DNA of 64,000 nucleotides, from assembly GCF_029222925.1 (NCBI RefSeq), contig NZ_JARHUI010000004.1, positions 62,001 to 126,000 on the forward strand. Direction: 5' to 3'. Of this stretch, positions 17,078-26,364 are shown one piece after another. The notes beneath the pieces were generated by a model. The model searched no databases and was not told where the DNA came from. It was given only the letters and a program-made list of their open reading frames with translations. The first letter of the stretch is position 1. Each line of letters begins with the position of its first letter. The stretch is from Algoriphagus sp. CAU 1675. Lineage in GTDB: Bacteria; Bacteroidota; Bacteroidia; Cytophagales; Cyclobacteriaceae. The position numbers were made by a program, and so were the translations under genes.

Positions 17078-18802
17078 ATGCCCAACCGAGCCCAGCCCAT
17101 TGCCCTTAAAATATTCTTAGGATTCAGGACCTACATGCAGTCCTTCAATGCCTATACCAGACTCGCTCCTCTTTATTTTGGAGAGCGAAACTGGCCTGCA
17201 ATGCAATTGAACCATCGGCAAAGACTTAGACTTTACAAAAACCTTCTTTTCAAACTTGCTGATGAAATCAAAAAAATGCTGGGAAAGGACAGTTCAAACC
17301 GAAAAATCTGGAACCTAATCCGAAAAGAATATCAGGAAATGACACACTCTATTCCTGAAGTGGAATTGGCGGAAACTTTCTTCAATTCCGTCATCCGGAA
17401 AACTTTTCCCGGAATGACCGTGGACGAGGAGCTCATGTTTTTGATGGAAGGCTATGATTCATGCGTCATTCAAGAAAACAGTCACCTCCTCAATATTTAC
17501 CCCAATTCAACTGGCCTTGAAAATGTCATTCGACAGATTCTAGATGATTATGATTTCGGAGCTCCCTTAATGGACAAAGAACAGGATGTAGCTTTCTTGA
17601 TAGAGAGTATCAAAAAAGTCATCCTTACCCGTTATTTGAAAGCCCACGAGACTGAAACCCAAATATTGAAATCAGTTTTTTATAGAAACAAAGCTGCCTA
17701 TCTCATTGGTAGAATCCATGTAGGGCACAAGTGGATGCCTTTTATCATCCCATTTTTGCATGGACCTAAAGGGGTATTCGTGGACACACTCATTTTCGAT
17801 CCGAACATCATGAGCAGTATGTTCAGCTTTACAAGGTCCTATTTTATGGTAGAAGCTGAAGTTCCCTCCCAGATTGTGGGATTTCTCAACTCCGTGATTC
17901 CTCACAAAAAAATCCACGAACTCTACAACGCCATAGGATTCAACAAACACGGCAAGACCCTCTTCTACCGCGATTATCTCTTGCATTTAGCCCAAAGTAC
18001 GGATCAGTTCATTGTGGCACCGGGGATCAAAGGAATGGTAATGACTGTATTCACCCTCCCTTCATTAAACATTGTGTTCAAGCTCATCAAAGATCATTTT
18101 GAACCACCGAAAAACTTGACTAGACAGGAGGTTAGAGAAAAATACAAATTGGTCTCCCTTCACGACCGTGTGGGAAGGATGGCGGACACCCATGAGTTCG
18201 AATATTTTAGGATCCCACTCAACAGGGTTAGTGAGGAATTGATGAAGGAACTGAGAAACACCACCAATTCACTTTTAAAAATTGAAGACAACACATTAAT
18301 CATCAAGCATCTCTATACTGAGCGTAAGATGGAGCCATTAAACCTTTTTCTGGAGCATTGCTCCGCGGAGGAAGGCCAATCCGTCATTGAGGACTATGGA
18401 CGGGCAATTCTTCAATTAGCTCAGGCCAATATTTTCCCAGGAGATATGATGACCAAAAACTTTGGCCTTACCCGTCAAAAGCGAGTGATTTTTTATGATT
18501 ATGACGAAATTGAATTCTTGACGGACATGAATTTCAGGATAAAACCCAAAGCTGAAACCTACGAACAGATCTATGCCTCCGAACCATGGTATGAAATCGC
18601 TAAAAATGATGTGTTCCCTGAAGATTTTAAAAGATGGATGATTGGAAGAACTGATTTAAAACCCCATTTTCTGGATTATCATCAAAATTTATTCAACCCA
18701 CACTATTGGCAAAAAATACAGGAAAGAATCCGAACTGGAGAATTGATCCACGCATTCCCCTATCCTGACGAAATCAGATTCCGTCCCTCAGAAAAAGTGT
18801 GA
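17078..18802 (+). CDS. aceK: Isocitrate dehydrogenase kinase/phosphatase
   Basis: 574 residues, the length of E. coli AceK (578). AceK phosphorylates and inactivates, or dephosphorylates, isocitrate dehydrogenase to switch carbon between the TCA cycle and the glyoxylate shunt. Recognised blocks are ELAETFFNSVIRKTFPG, the ATP-binding APGIKGMVM, TLPSLNIVFKLIKDHF with the candidate ATP-contacting Lys, GDMMTKNFGLTR and the catalytic FYDYDEIEFLTDMNF. No aceA, aceB or icd lies nearby, unlike the enterobacterial aceBAK operon. It is a stand-alone gene followed by a 131-bp gap and the M17 peptidase. The family is best known from Proteobacteria, so its presence here may reflect old transfer. Confidence 0.93.
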   Translation: MPNRAQPIALKIFLGFRTYMQSFNAYTRLAPLYFGERNWPAMQLNHRQRLRLYKNLLFKLADEIKKMLGKDSSNRKIWNLIRKEYQEMTHSIPEVELAETFFNSVIRKTFPGMTVDEELMFLMEGYDSCVIQENSHLLNIYPNSTGLENVIRQILDDYDFGAPLMDKEQDVAFLIESIKKVILTRYLKAHETETQILKSVFYRNKAAYLIGRIHVGHKWMPFIIPFLHGPKGVFVDTLIFDPNIMSSMFSFTRSYFMVEAEVPSQIVGFLNSVIPHKKIHELYNAIGFNKHGKTLFYRDYLLHLAQSTDQFIVAPGIKGMVMTVFTLPSLNIVFKLIKDHFEPPKNLTRQEVREKYKLVSLHDRVGRMADTHEFEYFRIPLNRVSEELMKELRNTTNSLLKIEDNTLIIKHLYTERKMEPLNLFLEHCSAEEGQSVIEDYGRAILQLAQANIFPGDMMTKNFGLTRQKRVIFYDYDEIEFLTDMNFRIKPKAETYEQIYASEPWYEIAKNDVFPEDFKRWMIGRTDLKPHFLDYHQNLFNPHYWQKIQERIRTGELIHAFPYPDEIRFRPSEKV

Positions 18803-18933
18803 TAAAGAAATCCATAAGACACTGTTTATGCTACCTACACCTCTTTCTTGGCGAAAAGAAAGTTATTTCATCTAACAAGAAATAAGCAGCATTGCACTAT
18901 TATTCAACTGGCAAAACATTAAAATAAAGGCAC

Positions 18934-20364
18934 ATGAAATTCAACATCAATCCCGGAAACCATTCTACTGAAGGACTCAGGGTAATCCCATTTTTAGAAA
19001 ATGATTTGAAGGAGATCCAAAAGGAAAAGCTCGGAGAATTCCCTATTGACGAATCACTTTTTTCCGCAAAAAAAGACAGTTCATACGCTTATTCGGCAGC
19101 AGGTGAATTGAGACTTTTGATTGGTTTGGAAAAAAAACCGGATTACCTAGATATTGAAAATGCCTTTCGTAGGATTTTGTCCAAGAATCAACATCTGATC
19201 AAAGAACATCTTGTGCTTGATTTCCCAAAGAATTTTCCAGATGAATACTTAGAAGCTGCACTGACCGGTCTTCTTTTGGGAAATTACCATTTGGACTTTT
19301 TTAAAAAAGAACGAAAAAAAGAATTCAGTTCCTTGGAGATAGATCTGATACTTCCGAATCCCATTGAAACTAAGTTGATAGACCGAGCAAGAAAAATAGC
19401 TACTGCCAAAATTGAAGCCTTCAAATTAGTGGATCTCCCCCCCAATAAAATTACACCTGATAGCCTGTCCGACTGGGCGGAAAACCTCGGAAACAAGTTA
19501 AATATCAAAGTTCAGGTTTTTGACAGGGAAAGAGCAAAAACAGAAAATCTGGAAGCATTTTTGGCGGTAGGCAGAGGTTCCTCAAAAGAACCTAGATTTA
19601 TCATTTTGGAGTATCGCCATCCCGAGGCTAAAAAACACATAGGACTAGTTGGCAAAGGTGTCACCTTCGACACAGGTGGTCTGAATGTAAAAACCCAATC
19701 CATGCATGAAATGAAATCTGATATGGGAGGTGCAGCAGCAGTGCTGGCAGCGGCCCAATTGATTGCGGATCTCCAACTGCCTATTCACCTTACTACAATT
19801 GTTCCTGCTGTAGAAAACGCAATTGACAAGGATGCTTATTTGCCTTCTGAGGTTATTGGTTCCCATGCAGGCTTGAGTATTGAAGTAATCGATACGGATG
19901 CAGAAGGAAGGCTGATTTTGGCTGACGCTCTTTCCTATTTGGTAAAAAATTACAAGACAGACCATTTGATAGACTTTGCAACCCTAACCGGAAGTGCAAT
20001 CGGTACTTTTGGCTATGAATGTGCAGCTCTTTTCTCTAACAATGAAACCCTAAGCAAACAGCTACAAGAAGCTGGAATGGAGGTTGGTGAAAAATCCTGG
20101 CCTCTGCCGATTTGGGAAAGCTATGCGCGGGAAATGGACAGCGAAATAGCAGATATCAAAAATTACCATGGAAAGCCAATGGCCGGTGCAATTACTGCCG
20201 CCAAGTTTTTGCAGGCTTTCACGCACGACCACCCTTCATGGGCTCATTTGGACATTGCCGGTGTTTCCTTCCGGGACAGCGAGTTTGCAAAAACAAAATC
20301 TGGGACTGCTTATGGAGTTGGGTTATTGATGAAGTTTATTGAAAACCAAATCGAACACCAATGA
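18934..20364 (+). CDS. Leucyl aminopeptidase, M17 family
   Basis: 476 residues, typical length for PepA-like enzymes. The C-terminal catalytic domain shows GLVGKGVTFDTGGLNVK with metal-binding Lys and Asp, MKSDMGGAAAVLAAA, and the signature DTDAEGRLILADAL with the two-metal ligands. The N-terminal region is shorter and divergent, as is common in Bacteroidota. No signal peptide is present, so it should act in the cytoplasm and release N-terminal residues from peptides. It precedes the tricorn-like protease by 181 bp; both degrade peptides, but they act in different compartments if the signal prediction for the latter is right. Confidence 0.93.
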   Translation: MKFNINPGNHSTEGLRVIPFLENDLKEIQKEKLGEFPIDESLFSAKKDSSYAYSAAGELRLLIGLEKKPDYLDIENAFRRILSKNQHLIKEHLVLDFPKNFPDEYLEAALTGLLLGNYHLDFFKKERKKEFSSLEIDLILPNPIETKLIDRARKIATAKIEAFKLVDLPPNKITPDSLSDWAENLGNKLNIKVQVFDRERAKTENLEAFLAVGRGSSKEPRFIILEYRHPEAKKHIGLVGKGVTFDTGGLNVKTQSMHEMKSDMGGAAAVLAAAQLIADLQLPIHLTTIVPAVENAIDKDAYLPSEVIGSHAGLSIEVIDTDAEGRLILADALSYLVKNYKTDHLIDFATLTGSAIGTFGYECAALFSNNETLSKQLQEAGMEVGEKSWPLPIWESYAREMDSEIADIKNYHGKPMAGAITAAKFLQAFTHDHPSWAHLDIAGVSFRDSEFAKTKSGTAYGVGLLMKFIENQIEHQ

Positions 20365-20545
20365 GAATGAAATTCAATGGAAAAACCTGAAAAATTAGAG
20401 CATCAAAATAATATGATTTCAACTTGGAGCTAAAAAAGGAATAAACCCACTACAACTACTCATTCAAATCCATACTTTTTTACCATCGGTTGGCTTCCAA
20501 CCTTCCATTGTTTTATTTTTATTCTATTCAATTTTATACGACTCT

Positions 20546-23500
20546 ATGAAAAGAATATTAACCCTGATTTTGACATCGGGCTTGGCTTTTTCTGGCTTTG
20601 GACAAGGGACTCAGCTACTTCGCCAACCCACACTTAGTCAAAGCGAGATCGCCTTTGTTTATGCAAATGATCTTTGGAAAGTCTCCAGAAATGGAGGTCA
20701 GGCGACTCGACTGACCAGCAATGAAGGTGAAGAAAGTCTTCCTCACTTTTCCCCAGATGGTAAATTAATCGCCTTTACCGGAGAATACGATGGGAATACC
20801 GATGTATACTTGATTCCCTCAGAGGGCGGTGAACCTCAAAGAATGACTTGGCATCCGGGAGCTGATCTGGTAACAGGCTGGACTCCAGATGGAAAAAACA
20901 TCCTATTTTCCTCGGGAAGAGAGGGGCATGCCACCCAAGAATCAAAGTTTTTCAAAATCTCCATTGAGGGTGGGATGCCTGAGGCACTGCCCATTCCCAG
21001 AGCTGTAAATGGGGAAATTTCTCCGGATGGCAAGCATATTGCCTACCAGCAAATTTCCTTTTGGGATCCCGAATGGAGAAATCACCGAGGAGGCCAAGCT
21101 AAACCGATTTGGGTGGTCGATCTCAAGGATTATTCGCTTAAAATGACTCCTCAGCCGGATAATGAGCGGCACACAGACCCTGTTTGGTTAGGAAACAGAG
21201 TTTATTACATCTCTGAACAAGACTATCTTGCCAATCTTTGGTCCTTTGACCCTACTACAGGTCAGGACAAGCAGGAGACATTCCTGAAAGATTTCGATAT
21301 TAAAAGCATAGATGCAGGTCCTGATGCCATTATCATAGAGCAAGGAGGTTACCTTCACCTTTTCAATCCTCAAGATGGGTCTTTAAAGCAAGTTGAAATT
21401 GAGGTAAAGGGAGATTTTCACTGGGCCAGAGAGCGCTGGGTATCCGTTTCAGCCAATCAGTTGCTCAACCCTCAGCTCTCTCCTACAGGCAAACGCGCCA
21501 TTTTTGAATTTAGAGGAGAAGTAATCACAATACCCAAAGAAAATGGAGATGGCAGAAATATCACCAACAGTTCTGCATCTGCAGAGCGATCTCCAGTATG
21601 GTCTCCCGACGGCAAATTAGTGGCATATTTTTCAGATGCATCAGGAGAATATCAATTGATCATTAGTGATCAGACCGGAAGTAGCATCACCAAAACCATC
21701 GCGATTCCTGACCCAAGCTTCTTCTTCAAACCAGAATGGTCACCCGATGGATTACACATCGCGTTTACGGACACAGATTACAATATCTGGGTAGTAAACC
21801 ATTCAACCGGTACAGCAAAAATCGTTGAAACAGATAGGTTTGCACACCCTAACCGGAGTATGAATCCGGTTTGGTCTCCTGACGGCAAATGGATCGCCTA
21901 TTCCAGACTCATGGACAATCAGTTTAAGTCAATTTTTGTCTACAATGTGGAAACCGGAAAGAAAATCCAAGTAACAGACCAAATGGCTGATGCTATTTCC
22001 CCTGTTTGGGATGCCAATGGAAAATACCTTTACTATTTGGCCAGCACAGATTTCGGCTTAAACACAGGTTGGTTGGACATGAGTAGTTATGACAGGCCGA
22101 TTACCAGAAGCCTTTATCTGACAATCCTAAAAGCAGGTGAAAAATCACCGCTATTGCCTCAAAGCGACGAAGAAGGCGAAGAGAGCAAAGAGGAGAAAAA
22201 AAATGGAGAGGTTGAAGTAAGCGTTCAGATCGACGAAGCTGGAATCATGGACCGAATTGTGGCTGTAGATATTCCTGCTCGAAATTATACAGCTTTGGCT
22301 TCTGCTCCTGAAAACCAGGTTTTTTACATGGAAGCTGTTCCAAATGAAGGGACTGTTTTGAAAAAATACGACCTGAAAAAACGAAAGTCTGAGGATTTTC
22401 TTCCTCGAGTGAATCAAGTGGTTGTTTCCAAAGACCGAAAGTCACTTTTATACCAGAGCAACAGCACCTGGGGCATTGTAGAAACCTCAGGAGCAGGAAA
22501 GAAGGTTGGAGACGGAGCATTGAAGGCCATTTCTTCCATGAAAGTCAAAGTAAACCCTATGGAGGAATGGCAACAAATCTATAGAGAAGGATGGCGCTAT
22601 CAGCGTGACTTCCTATATGTGGACAATGTTCACGGTGCTCCTTGGGACAAAATCTACGAATGGTATAAGCCATGGGTGGCTCATGTTCGTCATCGCACGG
22701 ATATGAACTACATCATTGATATTCTGGGAGGAGAAGTAGCTGTTGGACATTCCTATACCCGAGGCGGGGATTTTCCGGATGTAGATAGAGTTCCAATTGG
22801 ATTATTAGGTGCAGATTATGAAATGGACAAAGGTCATTATCGATTTGCCAAAATCTACACAAGTGAAAGCTGGAATCCTACTTTAAAAGCACCCCTTGCC
22901 AACCCTGGAGCGGATGTAAAACCAGGAGAATATTTGGTTGCCGTAAACGGAAAACAGATTTCACCGAACACCAACTTGTATCAATACTTTGAAGGCACTG
23001 CCAACCAAGTCACCCGCATCTTAGTCAACAGCAAACCAGGAACAAGCGGAGCCCGAATGATCGAAGTTATTCCTGTTGCGAATGAAAATCAGCTACGAAC
23101 AATGGGATGGGTAGAAGGGAATCGCAGAAAGGTGGATGAACTCTCAGGAGGAAAATTGGCATATGTTTATCTCCCAAATACTGGTCAACCAGGATACACC
23201 TTCTTCAATCGCTATTATTTTGCCCAGCAGGATAAAAAAGGAGCCGTTATCGACGAAAGAAACAATGGAGGTGGCTCAGCTGCAGACTATATGGTAGATA
23301 TCATGGCACGGGATCTTCATGGATATTTTAATTCCCGAGCCAATGACCACCGTCCGTTCACCACACCTATGGCCGGGATTTGGGGTCCTAAAGTCATGCT
23401 GATTAACGAACGGGCCGGATCCGGAGGAGATCTTCTTCCCTACCTCTTCAACAAAATGAAAATAGGTCCTTTGATAGGTACTAAAACCTGGGGAGGCCTT

Positions 23501-23776
23501 GTGGGAACCTGGGATACTCCTCCATTCGTGGATGGGGGCAGAATGGTAGCTCCTAGAGGTGGCTTCTATGATATCAACGGAGAATGGGCTGTGGAAGGAG
23601 TCGGTATTTCTCCGGATATCCCAGTCGAACAGACACCGAAAGATGTAATCAACGGTAGAGACCCTCAACTGGAGCGAGCTGTAAAAGAAGCTTTGGATAG
23701 ATTATCGACCGAGGGAGTAGAGTTGAAACCTGAACCAAAAGCGCCGATCAGATACTTCCGACCCAAAGGAAATTAA
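20546..23776 (+). CDS. Tricorn-like protease, S41 family, exported
   Basis: 1076 residues. A signal peptide (LTLILTSGLAFSGFGQG, cleavage near residue 20) is followed by repeated PD40/beta-propeller motifs with SPDGK blades up to about 520 and an acidic low-complexity stretch near 540-555 (EEGEESKEEKKNGE). A C1-like helical bundle comes next, then a PDZ domain near 780-860 and the S41 tail-specific peptidase fold. Catalytic residues by analogy with tricorn are His735 (VGHSYTRGG) and nucleophile Ser959 (AGSGGD). The DERNNGGG segment is also diagnostic. It is likely periplasmic and removes small peptides. An intrinsic terminator follows directly. Confidence 0.93.
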   Translation: MKRILTLILTSGLAFSGFGQGTQLLRQPTLSQSEIAFVYANDLWKVSRNGGQATRLTSNEGEESLPHFSPDGKLIAFTGEYDGNTDVYLIPSEGGEPQRMTWHPGADLVTGWTPDGKNILFSSGREGHATQESKFFKISIEGGMPEALPIPRAVNGEISPDGKHIAYQQISFWDPEWRNHRGGQAKPIWVVDLKDYSLKMTPQPDNERHTDPVWLGNRVYYISEQDYLANLWSFDPTTGQDKQETFLKDFDIKSIDAGPDAIIIEQGGYLHLFNPQDGSLKQVEIEVKGDFHWARERWVSVSANQLLNPQLSPTGKRAIFEFRGEVITIPKENGDGRNITNSSASAERSPVWSPDGKLVAYFSDASGEYQLIISDQTGSSITKTIAIPDPSFFFKPEWSPDGLHIAFTDTDYNIWVVNHSTGTAKIVETDRFAHPNRSMNPVWSPDGKWIAYSRLMDNQFKSIFVYNVETGKKIQVTDQMADAISPVWDANGKYLYYLASTDFGLNTGWLDMSSYDRPITRSLYLTILKAGEKSPLLPQSDEEGEESKEEKKNGEVEVSVQIDEAGIMDRIVAVDIPARNYTALASAPENQVFYMEAVPNEGTVLKKYDLKKRKSEDFLPRVNQVVVSKDRKSLLYQSNSTWGIVETSGAGKKVGDGALKAISSMKVKVNPMEEWQQIYREGWRYQRDFLYVDNVHGAPWDKIYEWYKPWVAHVRHRTDMNYIIDILGGEVAVGHSYTRGGDFPDVDRVPIGLLGADYEMDKGHYRFAKIYTSESWNPTLKAPLANPGADVKPGEYLVAVNGKQISPNTNLYQYFEGTANQVTRILVNSKPGTSGARMIEVIPVANENQLRTMGWVEGNRRKVDELSGGKLAYVYLPNTGQPGYTFFNRYYFAQQDKKGAVIDERNNGGGSAADYMVDIMARDLHGYFNSRANDHRPFTTPMAGIWGPKVMLINERAGSGGDLLPYLFNKMKIGPLIGTKTWGGLVGTWDTPPFVDGGRMVAPRGGFYDINGEWAVEGVGISPDIPVEQTPKDVINGRDPQLERAVKEALDRLSTEGVELKPEPKAPIRYFRPKGN

Positions 23777-23796
23777 AAATCGTCTCGGTTTGCCAT

Positions 23797-23829
23797 GCCC
23801 CTTAGGAAATAATCCTAAGGGGCTTTTTT
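23797..23829 (+). terminator. Intrinsic terminator of the tricorn-like gene
   Basis: A perfect 11-bp stem GCCCCTTAGGA/TCCTAAGGGGC with a 5-nt loop (23797-23823) is followed by six T. It separates the tricorn gene from the next unit. Confidence 0.95.
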
Positions 23830-24015
23830 ATTTATTCCATTTTTCTACTTCCCGAAAATTTTATGGTTGATAAAGCCCATTTTCTATGAAAAATCAAAAA
23901 TTTCTGGAATTCCCTGACTTTTGTCATGGGCAGTCCAAAGGAAAAGGGAAATTTTTGCAGTGCCCTGAAATTTGAATCTCAGCCCTGTACTCATTCGGGG
24001 AATTCCTTTCGATTT

Positions 24016-25824
24016 ATGCAAAACACCTTAGTACCCCACTCTTTCCATATTCCAGTAATGGGACTTGGATACACTGTTGACACACCAATTAAAGTAGCCC
24101 GCTTTGGAATTTCCAGTGTTGTTTCCATCATGGATGATCAACTTTTGGAGGACATGCGAAAGATCCACTCCAAAAACTTCGGAATTCCTTTTAATCCCAT
24201 TGAAGAAAATGAAGAAGATTATCGGGCCCGTAGAATCACGGCCTATCTGAATTTCCTTCAAGAAATCATCGATCAACAAATCCAAGCTTTAAGAGAAGAA
24301 GAAAAGCCTGAAAATATCAAACAATATCTTGAACTTCTACCACAGGAAAACTCGCTGTCCACCTTGTTTAGCGAATGGGAAACTGCTGAAGCCAAGGACA
24401 AGCTCATCTTGATGGAAAAAATTCGAAATGGCATCGTGGCTGGCTCTGTGGATGTCAATATCATGACCAAGGTGGACAAGATCAACCGAAATCAAAAGGG
24501 TGAGGAACTACCCAGAGAATTTTCTGATGCCCTATCTGCCCTGCGAGGTTTTGCCAATAGCCGACTAAATGGCTCTGTGGTGTTTTCCGCAGGCATGAAT
24601 CCTGCCTTGTTTAGTTATGCCGAGCAATTCAAGGACTTTTTCCCAGATGAATCAGGAATCATCCGCAAAGGAATCATCCTCAAGGTAAGTGATTACCGCT
24701 CAGCTTTGATTCAGGGGAAATTCATGGCAAAAAAAGGACTCTGGATTTCGGAATTCCGGATTGAATCCGGACTCAACTGTGGGGGTCATGCCTTCGCCAC
24801 AGATGGATTTCTGGCAGGACCTATCCTGGAGGAATTCAAAATAAACAGACAATCCCTTTTTCAGACTTTGAAAGAAACCTGGCAGCAGGCACTCCTTGAA
24901 AAAGGAATAAGTTCTCCAGAAACCCCAACTACTAAAATCAGCTATCAGGGTGGAATAGGTACGGCAAGGGAAGATGCTTTTTTAAGAAAATACTATGAAC
25001 TTGACGGTACTGGTTGGGGCAGCCCATTCTTGTTGGTTCCAGAAGCTACGTCGGTAGATCGGGACACTATTGATCGGATCATAAAAGCCAAGAACTCTGA
25101 CTTCTACCTCAGTCATGCTTCACCCTTGGGAGTTCCCTTCAACAACCTAAGAAATAGCAGCGGAGAGGAACAACGCATTCAAAGAATTCAGAAAAACAGG
25201 CCAGGAAGTCCTTGTTACAAAAAATTCCTGACTTTCAGCACCGAGTTTACAGAGAAGCCCATCTGTACGGCCTCCAGACAGTACCAAAACCTAAAGATGA
25301 AAAGTTTTGAAAAGGGAGAGATCAGTCCAACAGAGCTTAACGAAACTTTAGAAAAAGATTGTCTCTGTGAGGGACTTGGAGCTCCTGCAATTCTCGCAAA
25401 CGGAGAAATTCCAAGAAGAAACCTTTCCGCTGTCACAATCTGCCCAGGGCCCAATTTGGCCTATTTCAAGGGAGTGTTTAGCCTGAAAGAAATGGTGGAT
25501 CATATTTATGGAAAAGTAAACCTCAAATTGGAACTGGATCGTCCACATGTATTCATTAAGGAAGCGGAACTTTATCTTAACTATCTGAAAAAGGAATTCC
25601 AAAAACTCCTTCCAGAGAGCTCTCCCAAACAAAGCTCCTACCTTGAAAAATTCAGAAAAAACCTGGATCAAGGGCTCAAGTATTACCAGGACCTGGTGGC
25701 AACTGTTCAACTTGATTCCGAGGAAATATTGGAGAAAATGAAAAAACAGTTGAGCGATCTATTGAATGAAACCGAACGATTACAAGCACCTCACACTCAG
25801 GAGTATACTTTGAGCGAACAATAA
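24016..25824 (+). CDS. Uncharacterised TIM-barrel protein resembling nitronate monooxygenase, with Cys cluster
   Basis: About 602 residues from the ATG at 24016; an in-frame ATG at 23926 would add 30 residues without an obvious domain. I do not know this as a named family. Three segments look like the FMN-binding TIM barrel of nitronate monooxygenase/FabK proteins: the start MGLGYTVDTPIKVARFG, GLNCGGHAFATDG (compare the EAGGH motif; Cys255), and YQGGIGTAREDAF then FLLVPEATSVD (compare the phosphate-binding GGI..GR...TPEA). It also has a large insertion at about residues 60-230 and five cysteines (Cys400, 417, 449, 451, 476) at the C-terminal end of the barrel, possibly a metal or Fe-S site. 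The tail (500-600) is helical and charged. It is the first of three plus-strand genes ending in a copper-type TonB receptor. Confidence 0.6.
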   Translation: MQNTLVPHSFHIPVMGLGYTVDTPIKVARFGISSVVSIMDDQLLEDMRKIHSKNFGIPFNPIEENEEDYRARRITAYLNFLQEIIDQQIQALREEEKPENIKQYLELLPQENSLSTLFSEWETAEAKDKLILMEKIRNGIVAGSVDVNIMTKVDKINRNQKGEELPREFSDALSALRGFANSRLNGSVVFSAGMNPALFSYAEQFKDFFPDESGIIRKGIILKVSDYRSALIQGKFMAKKGLWISEFRIESGLNCGGHAFATDGFLAGPILEEFKINRQSLFQTLKETWQQALLEKGISSPETPTTKISYQGGIGTAREDAFLRKYYELDGTGWGSPFLLVPEATSVDRDTIDRIIKAKNSDFYLSHASPLGVPFNNLRNSSGEEQRIQRIQKNRPGSPCYKKFLTFSTEFTEKPICTASRQYQNLKMKSFEKGEISPTELNETLEKDCLCEGLGAPAILANGEIPRRNLSAVTICPGPNLAYFKGVFSLKEMVDHIYGKVNLKLELDRPHVFIKEAELYLNYLKKEFQKLLPESSPKQSSYLEKFRKNLDQGLKYYQDLVATVQLDSEEILEKMKKQLSDLLNETERLQAPHTQEYTLSEQ

Positions 25825-25910
25825 AATAACCGGGCACCCATAAAATGACCTAGCTTTGGGTGACCAAAATCACCCCTGCTTTAATTAAAATACCGGAAAT
25901 TCGCAGTTCC

Positions 25911-26285
25911 ATGTACAAAGGCCTGTTACATATAGCCTTCTCACTTTTGGTTCTATTGAATGGAATGAGTTATTCTATCATTCAGGGGCAGTTCTACCTT
26001 CAAAGGGATAGAATTGCTGAACTTTTCTGTATTAACCAGGACAAACCAGAACTTCAATGTGATGGGAAATGCGAATTGAGCAAGCGGTTAAATGAGGCTA
26101 AAGAAAAAGAAGAATCCCCCAAAGCCATTGTGCTAAAGGAGTTGAATCTAATTTTCACACTCCCTGAGTCCGTAAATTTTAACGAAAACTCTGGCATCGC
26201 TTCCAATAGCAAACATTCAGAAGCACATTTCCTTCCTAAATTACCCATTCGGGATTTTGATTTTTTTCATCCTCCTCGAATCTGA
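25911..26285 (+). CDS. Small exported Cys-containing protein, putative metal-handling partner of TonB receptor
   Basis: About 124 residues from the ATG at 25911; an upstream GTG at 25860 is in frame but adds no conserved feature. A hydrophobic segment (residues 5-20) looks like a signal or membrane anchor. The core LFCINQDKPELQCDGKCELSKRL has Cys-x9-Cys-x3-Cys, a pattern I associate with small Bacteroidota proteins encoded beside metal receptors. The end FDFFHPPRI and an upstream SKHSEAH are His-bearing. It sits 86 bp after the flavoenzyme-like gene and 79 bp before the receptor gene with no terminator between, suggesting one transcript. A role in copper capture or transfer is inference. Confidence 0.65.
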   Translation: MYKGLLHIAFSLLVLLNGMSYSIIQGQFYLQRDRIAELFCINQDKPELQCDGKCELSKRLNEAKEKEESPKAIVLKELNLIFTLPESVNFNENSGIASNSKHSEAHFLPKLPIRDFDFFHPPRI

Positions 26286-26364
26286 TTGATCAACGTGAAT
26301 TTTATAGGCTTACCTCAAAAGCCAGGGACAAGTATGTCCATTTGAAAAATCAGAAATCACAATT

